Source: Nannobrachium achirus (taxonomy: Eukaryota; Chordata; Actinopteri; Myctophiformes; Myctophidae). From it: a stretch of 64,000 bases of DNA. This document shows, one piece after another, positions 27,401-33,400 of this stretch. How positions within the stretch are numbered: position 1 is the first letter of the stretch; each line of letters begins with the position of its first letter. The translations under genes and the position numbers were made by a program. The stretch lies in NCBI GenBank assembly GCA_963921795.1, contig OY997642.1:34913796-34977795 (forward strand), given 5' to 3'. Under the pieces are notes generated by a model. That model was not told where the DNA came from. It saw only the letters and a program-made list of their open reading frames with translations, and did not search any database.

Positions 27401-30400
27401 CGAGACAGCAAAGATTATTCACTTTACCCCCCCTCCCCCCCTCTCTTCTGCTGTCAGTGTGTGGATCTGAGCTGCAATGAGCTGAGTGAGATCACCCTGC
27501 CAGAGAACCTGCCTCCCAAACTGCAGGAGTTGGACCTGACCGGCAACCCTCGCCTCAGCCTGGACCACAAGACCCTGGAGCAGCTCAAGTTAGTGGCAGC
27601 ACCTTCTAGTAGGGATGGGACCATATGAAAATATCATATCACCGTTATTTTGACAAAATAAATCTTGATTTACGATATTATCGCGATAATCAAAATGCAT
27701 TATCCTGGTGTGGAACATTTGCCAAAAAATAGCAGATCTACAAGCTCACAACATGAAGAATTACAATTACATACTTAGTAGAATACTACTAAGTATGTAA
27801 TACGTATATCATACCTTTTCCAATTATAGAGGGTTTAAATGGTACCAGATATGCAGCTCGGCAAATAAAAGGTGAATTGATCCCAGTGCATGACGATAAA
27901 TTAAATCTCCACGATACGATTATCATGAGTGTTTTTTATCGCGATAAACGATAATATCGCATATCGTCCCATCCCTACCTTCTAGTCTTTATTCATGTCT
28001 GTGCTTCTCTTATATTCCAATGTTACCCACCTGTGTTTAGTTTGAGTTGAATACTACATTTGGGGCAAGGGTACATTTCCTACTTTTTTTCTAAATAATT
28101 GCATAAATAAATGCCAAAGAAGAATTTCACTAAATTCACAAACAAATGTTTAAGAAGTAGTGAACATTGTCAATCTTACAAGCTCTCAATGCATCGCGAG
28201 ATCTGCTATTTTCACTAGTTTGTGTCCTGGGTAAATGTCTAATTTCTCTTTTGTGTCTTGAGCTAAAAAGTTAGGGAACCCCTGCTCCATAGGGCCCTCT
28301 GCGTTTAGACAAATTAGCCGGAGGTTCCAAGGACTAGATTACTTGGGGAAATGTTGCCCCATGAGGTGCCCTGCTGCCGATTACATTACACCAAATCTCT
28401 TGGCCGAAAATAGACGATCTACAGTACACGCTTATGCGACGTGTTGTGAACTTGTAGATCTGCTATTCTCAGTGAATGTTCCTCCCAGAATAGGGGTGGA
28501 AGTTAGCCTGATTTCAGACTCAGCTCACGCTTTAGTCTGAAACTGTGCCCTATTCTGAGCGATTTACGGGGGAGGGACGCACGGTGATCGCGACGCACGG
28601 TGAACGCGACACACGGCCGCGGCGTGTGTGTGTCTCTGTCTGTGCCAGTGACTGTTTCCACACAGAACTGCGACCAGAAACATGTAATCAACATTAACAT
28701 TAACCGCGCGTGTGTGTGTGAACTTTGTTTGAATCGTTTCAACTGCTGTGCGGATTGGATATTCGTTAAACCCGCCCCCACCCACTGCGCTCATTGGATC
28801 AGCCGCAGTTTTTGGCTGCTAAACTGCCGATTCATGTACTCAGCTCCAGACCAGAGAAACAGTCCACTCTGAGAGGTGAGGTCTATGGTCTGGAAGCAGG
28901 CTAGGTGGAAGTAGTTTAATACAACAGCCAGGTTTCAGATCCCAAACAAGGACCTGTGTTTCACACTTTGTAAACACCAAACATATCCCTTTTCCCTCTG
29001 ATTCCATTTCCCAGTAATATCCGATGTTTCCGCATTGATCCGCCTCCAACCTTCTCATCCAATGAGGCGTCTGGTGGGCCTGCGGTGTGGAGCCATGGTT
29101 ACACGGAAGCTTCGGGCGTCAAGAACAAGTGAGTTTCATCCAGTGATGTCATGTTCTTAGTAGAGCTCAACCAATTATGTCTGCTCTATGTACCTACATA
29201 TGTATTAGAGCAGTGGTTCTCAACCTGTGGGTCGGGAGTCGGGGTCCCCAAATTATTTTAGGGGGTCCCCAGATGATTAACTTAATGTGCAACATTGTTT
29301 TCTCAGTTTAACAGTAAAACAAACCAGCATAAGGTTTAAGTGTATAGAGGGTATCTGCACATTTCTAAAGTGACAATTTAAGGACTTTTTTAATACCTCT
29401 ACAATGACAACTTAAACACTGGCCAAATTGTCAAATATTAGAGACAGAAATTGTGAAAATAGCAGATCTACATGCTCACAACGCCTCGCATTGCGAGGCG
29501 TTGTGAGCATGTAGATCTGCTATTTTAACAATAGATCGGCTATTTTCACAATATAACCATAGTATACAAAATGTAATGCCTCAGCTCTTAGTGCTCGTGA
29601 GGGTGGAGGGGTCCCCAGTTAAAATATGGTTATTTTGGGGGTCACGGCCTGAAAAGGTTGAGAACCACTGTATTAGAGCCCGACCCATATGTCTCTAGTA
29701 CGCTCTACATCAAATATATAGTACATCAAATGTTTTTCTACATACCCAAAGATGCTTTACGAAACAAAACAATTAAATTAATCATGCACTCCTCATGCAT
29801 GGCAAACTCCTCATGCGTTGAAGGAAGCATGAGCTCAGTTCGGGGCTCTCGATCCCCGGGTTGGCAGAGGGAGAGTAGCGCTCGGGATTAAAGCTTGGGC
29901 AATTGACACTGGGTGAAAATTGGGTTACGAAATCGTGGGATAAAAATGTAGGTAAAAAAAAAAGGTTTTTAGAGAAACAAAAACTGTTTCACGCATAAAT
30001 ATATATCTGACCTACAGTACATTTACAGCATACTGTACTATCCTGCAGTGGAAAAACTCACTACTCCAAACGTACTATATTGTATGTGCCACGTGCAGGG
30101 GAATGTAGGTCATTATGAGCTAGAGATAAAATTCATTCTGCAGCAAATACTTTTGCTATTGCTACTTGTTATCATGGTCTTTATACGTTCAGTAGACCAT
30201 TGGCAATATATACCAGTGATTCTCAAAGTGGGCACTTGAGGGGGTTCCAGTGGGTCCCCAGCAGAATTAGTTAACATAGCATCAAAATCAGTCTAACCCA
30301 TTTACTGTAGGCCTAGAATTATTTAATTATTTAACTATTGAAAAATAGCAGATATACAAGCTCACAGCGTGGCACCGATCGAGTGCCGCACTGCAAGCTT

Positions 30401-33400
30401 GTAGATCTGCTATTTTTGAAAAATCGTGTTTTTGAAGTCTTTGAATATATATTTTTAAAAGCGAACATTTGTAATAACTCAAATATTTACTTCTGGGTGG
30501 TCCCTGGAACAACATATTTTGAGATGGGGGCCAAATACATGTAAATTCGGGGGTCCTTGACATGAAAAGGTTTGAGAACCACTGATTTAGAAGAAGGATT
30601 TAGAAGCCATTTATAGAATCGGGTCAAAAATATTCAACGACTTGAATATTGAATAAGACTGTGAGCTTGTATATCTGCTATTTTTTAATAGTTAAAGCAT
30701 AAAATAATGGTTAAAGTGGTTCAAATCTAAAGTGACACAGATTTGCGTTCAGGTCTAAATGGGTTAACTCTATTTTATACTTCAGCCATTTAAAAATAGC
30801 CCATCTACAAGCTCACTATAAAAAAAAGGGATTTGTGAAAAATTGCATTTGTGAAATTTGTGAAAATGTTTGAGAACCACTGGGCTATACAATGAAATGA
30901 CACATAGGCATGTGAGTGTTCCCATGGTTACTACTGTAGCGTGTGTACTGTGGATACATGAGCGTGATCAGTCCGTGGGCAGATGTGTGTGTGAGAAACA
31001 AAGTGTGAGGGACACTTCATTGTGTGCAGCTTCCTTTTTCTCCTTTTCTTTTTGTTAGTCAGGTTTCCAGCCCCCACAGTGCTCATGAGTGAGTGGCTTA
31101 ATGACAACTTGTACCACTCTACAAATGTCTTCTAAATCCTAACAATTATGTTGCTGTACATCAGTGGTTCTCAAACTTTTTCATGTCAAGGATCTCAAAA
31201 GTTTTTATTCCAGGGACCCCCAGAAGCAAAGATTTGAGTAAAAAAAACATACCTAGTGTGAAGTGAGCTGTGCTATTTATGCGTATGCTATTTATGATTT
31301 CCTGCTGCGAAGCTCTGCCAATGTGACCCTGGGCGTACAACAAACTCGTCTCCAACAAATGGCGCCAGAGCGCCACTGGAGGAGAGGCACGGTCCAGTCA
31401 CTATAGCGGGCGGCCAAGATGGCGGTCCCCACAGGCACAATAACAACTTCTTTCAACCACTGTCGACCTGGCAGTCGCTCCTCGCCTCCTCCTCGGAGAA
31501 ACGTTTTTTTTTTTTTCACCGGGCGCTATCAAAGCGGAGGATGTTCGCGGTAGCAATATTTCTTGTCTGGGTGAAGAAAGACGTATGGAAGGAAGTAACA
31601 TTGCACAACATGGACACACGTGATATCCGTGGGCCCTTCCAAATAAGGGGAATCTATGAAAATCCCTGGCAGTGTACCACCATCTAGTGGCGCAAACCCC
31701 AGGCATGGAATGTGTATATATATTCAAATATTTCACAATTTTTCTAAAATAGCAAATTTACAAGTTCATAGTGTGGCACTAGACTAAGCCATCACGAAAT
31801 GGTATTTTAAGTATTTTGTTTAATGTAGTCTTTTATGGCGTTGTGTTTCTCCAGGCTGTGCGTGGCGGCCCTCTCAGTGAACAGTTTCCTGGGCAGCAGG
31901 GAGGCCCTGTACGGGGTGTTTGACGGGGACAGGAACGTGGAGGTGCCCTACCTGCTGCAGTGCACCATGAACGACGTGCTGGCCGAGGAGCTGCACAAGA
32001 CCAAGAGCGAGGAGGAGTACATGACCAACACCTTCCTGGTCATGCAGAGGTAGCTGATCTGACCCGAGTACTGTCACTTTCACTGCTTCTACTGTAGCAG
32101 AGGTAGCTGATCTGACCCCAGCACTGTCACTTTCACTGCTTCTTAGCAGTGATGCAAAGCAGTGTTTCTCAAACCTTTCAGGCCGCAACCCCCAAAATAA
32201 TCATCTTTGCAAATAGCCGATCTACAAGCTCACAACGCGTCACATCGCAACGCGTTGTGAGCTTGTATATCTGCCATTTTCAAACATACTTTTACTTTTG
32301 GTACTTTAAGTACTTTTTGTGACAATATTTTCATACTCCAGATAATGCAGATACAGATTTGTCCCTTTTTTTTTGTACCATTATGGAACCAAAACAGAGA
32401 ATCGATAAGCGGAATCGGAATCACAGTCGATCGAATCCTAACGATGCCCATCCCTATTGACAACTGCATGTTACTGCTACTCACTTTTCCAAAACAGCAT
32501 CATCATCACTCTCTGTCCCTCTTTGCCACTTTCCCCGTCCTCTGTGACTTCTCCGCCACCACAGGAAGTTGGGAACAGCTGGGCAGAAGCTGGGGGGCTC
32601 GGCGGCGCTGTGCCACATCAGGCACGACCCCACCGACCCCGGCGGCTGCTTCACCCTGACGGCTGCCAACGTGGGCAAGTGCCAGGCCATCCTGTGTCGA
32701 GACGGCAAGCCACAGGCCCTGTCCCTGCTTCACAACGTAGGCCTGGAGGAGGAGTACTGCAGGATCCGACAGCACAAGGCCATCATCACTGAGGTAGAGG
32801 GCTTTGGAATATGCGTCTGTGTATATCAGTGGTTCTCAACCTTTTCAGGCCGCGACCCCCAAAATTATCATATTTTAACTAGGGACCCCCCACCCTGACG
32901 AGCACTAAAAGTTGCGGCATTACATTTTGTATATCACAGTTCTATGGTGAAAATAGCTGATCTACATGCTCACAACGGTGTTGTGAGCATGTAGATCGGC
33001 TATTTTCACAATTTCTGCCTCTAATATTTGATAATTTTGCCAATGTTTAACTTGTCATTTCAGAGGCATTATCAAGTCCTTAAATTGTCACTTTAGAAAT
33101 GTGCAGATACCCTCTATACACTTAAACCTTATGTTAGTTTGTTTACTGTTGAGTGAGAAAACAGTGTTGCACATTAAGCTAATCATTTGGGGACCCCCCC
33201 AAAATAATTTGGGGACCCACAGGTTGAGAAACACTGGTGTATATTACTATATTTGTGAGGGCCCCACAAGTAGATAGTAGAATTTGTGAACTAGACTCTG
33301 TGAGGCCCATTTTCCCGGTCCTCACAAGAGAAATTAGTTAGGCTTACGATTAAGAAAATATCCAGGTTGGGGTTTTGGTTAGGATTAGGTACTTTAAGTT

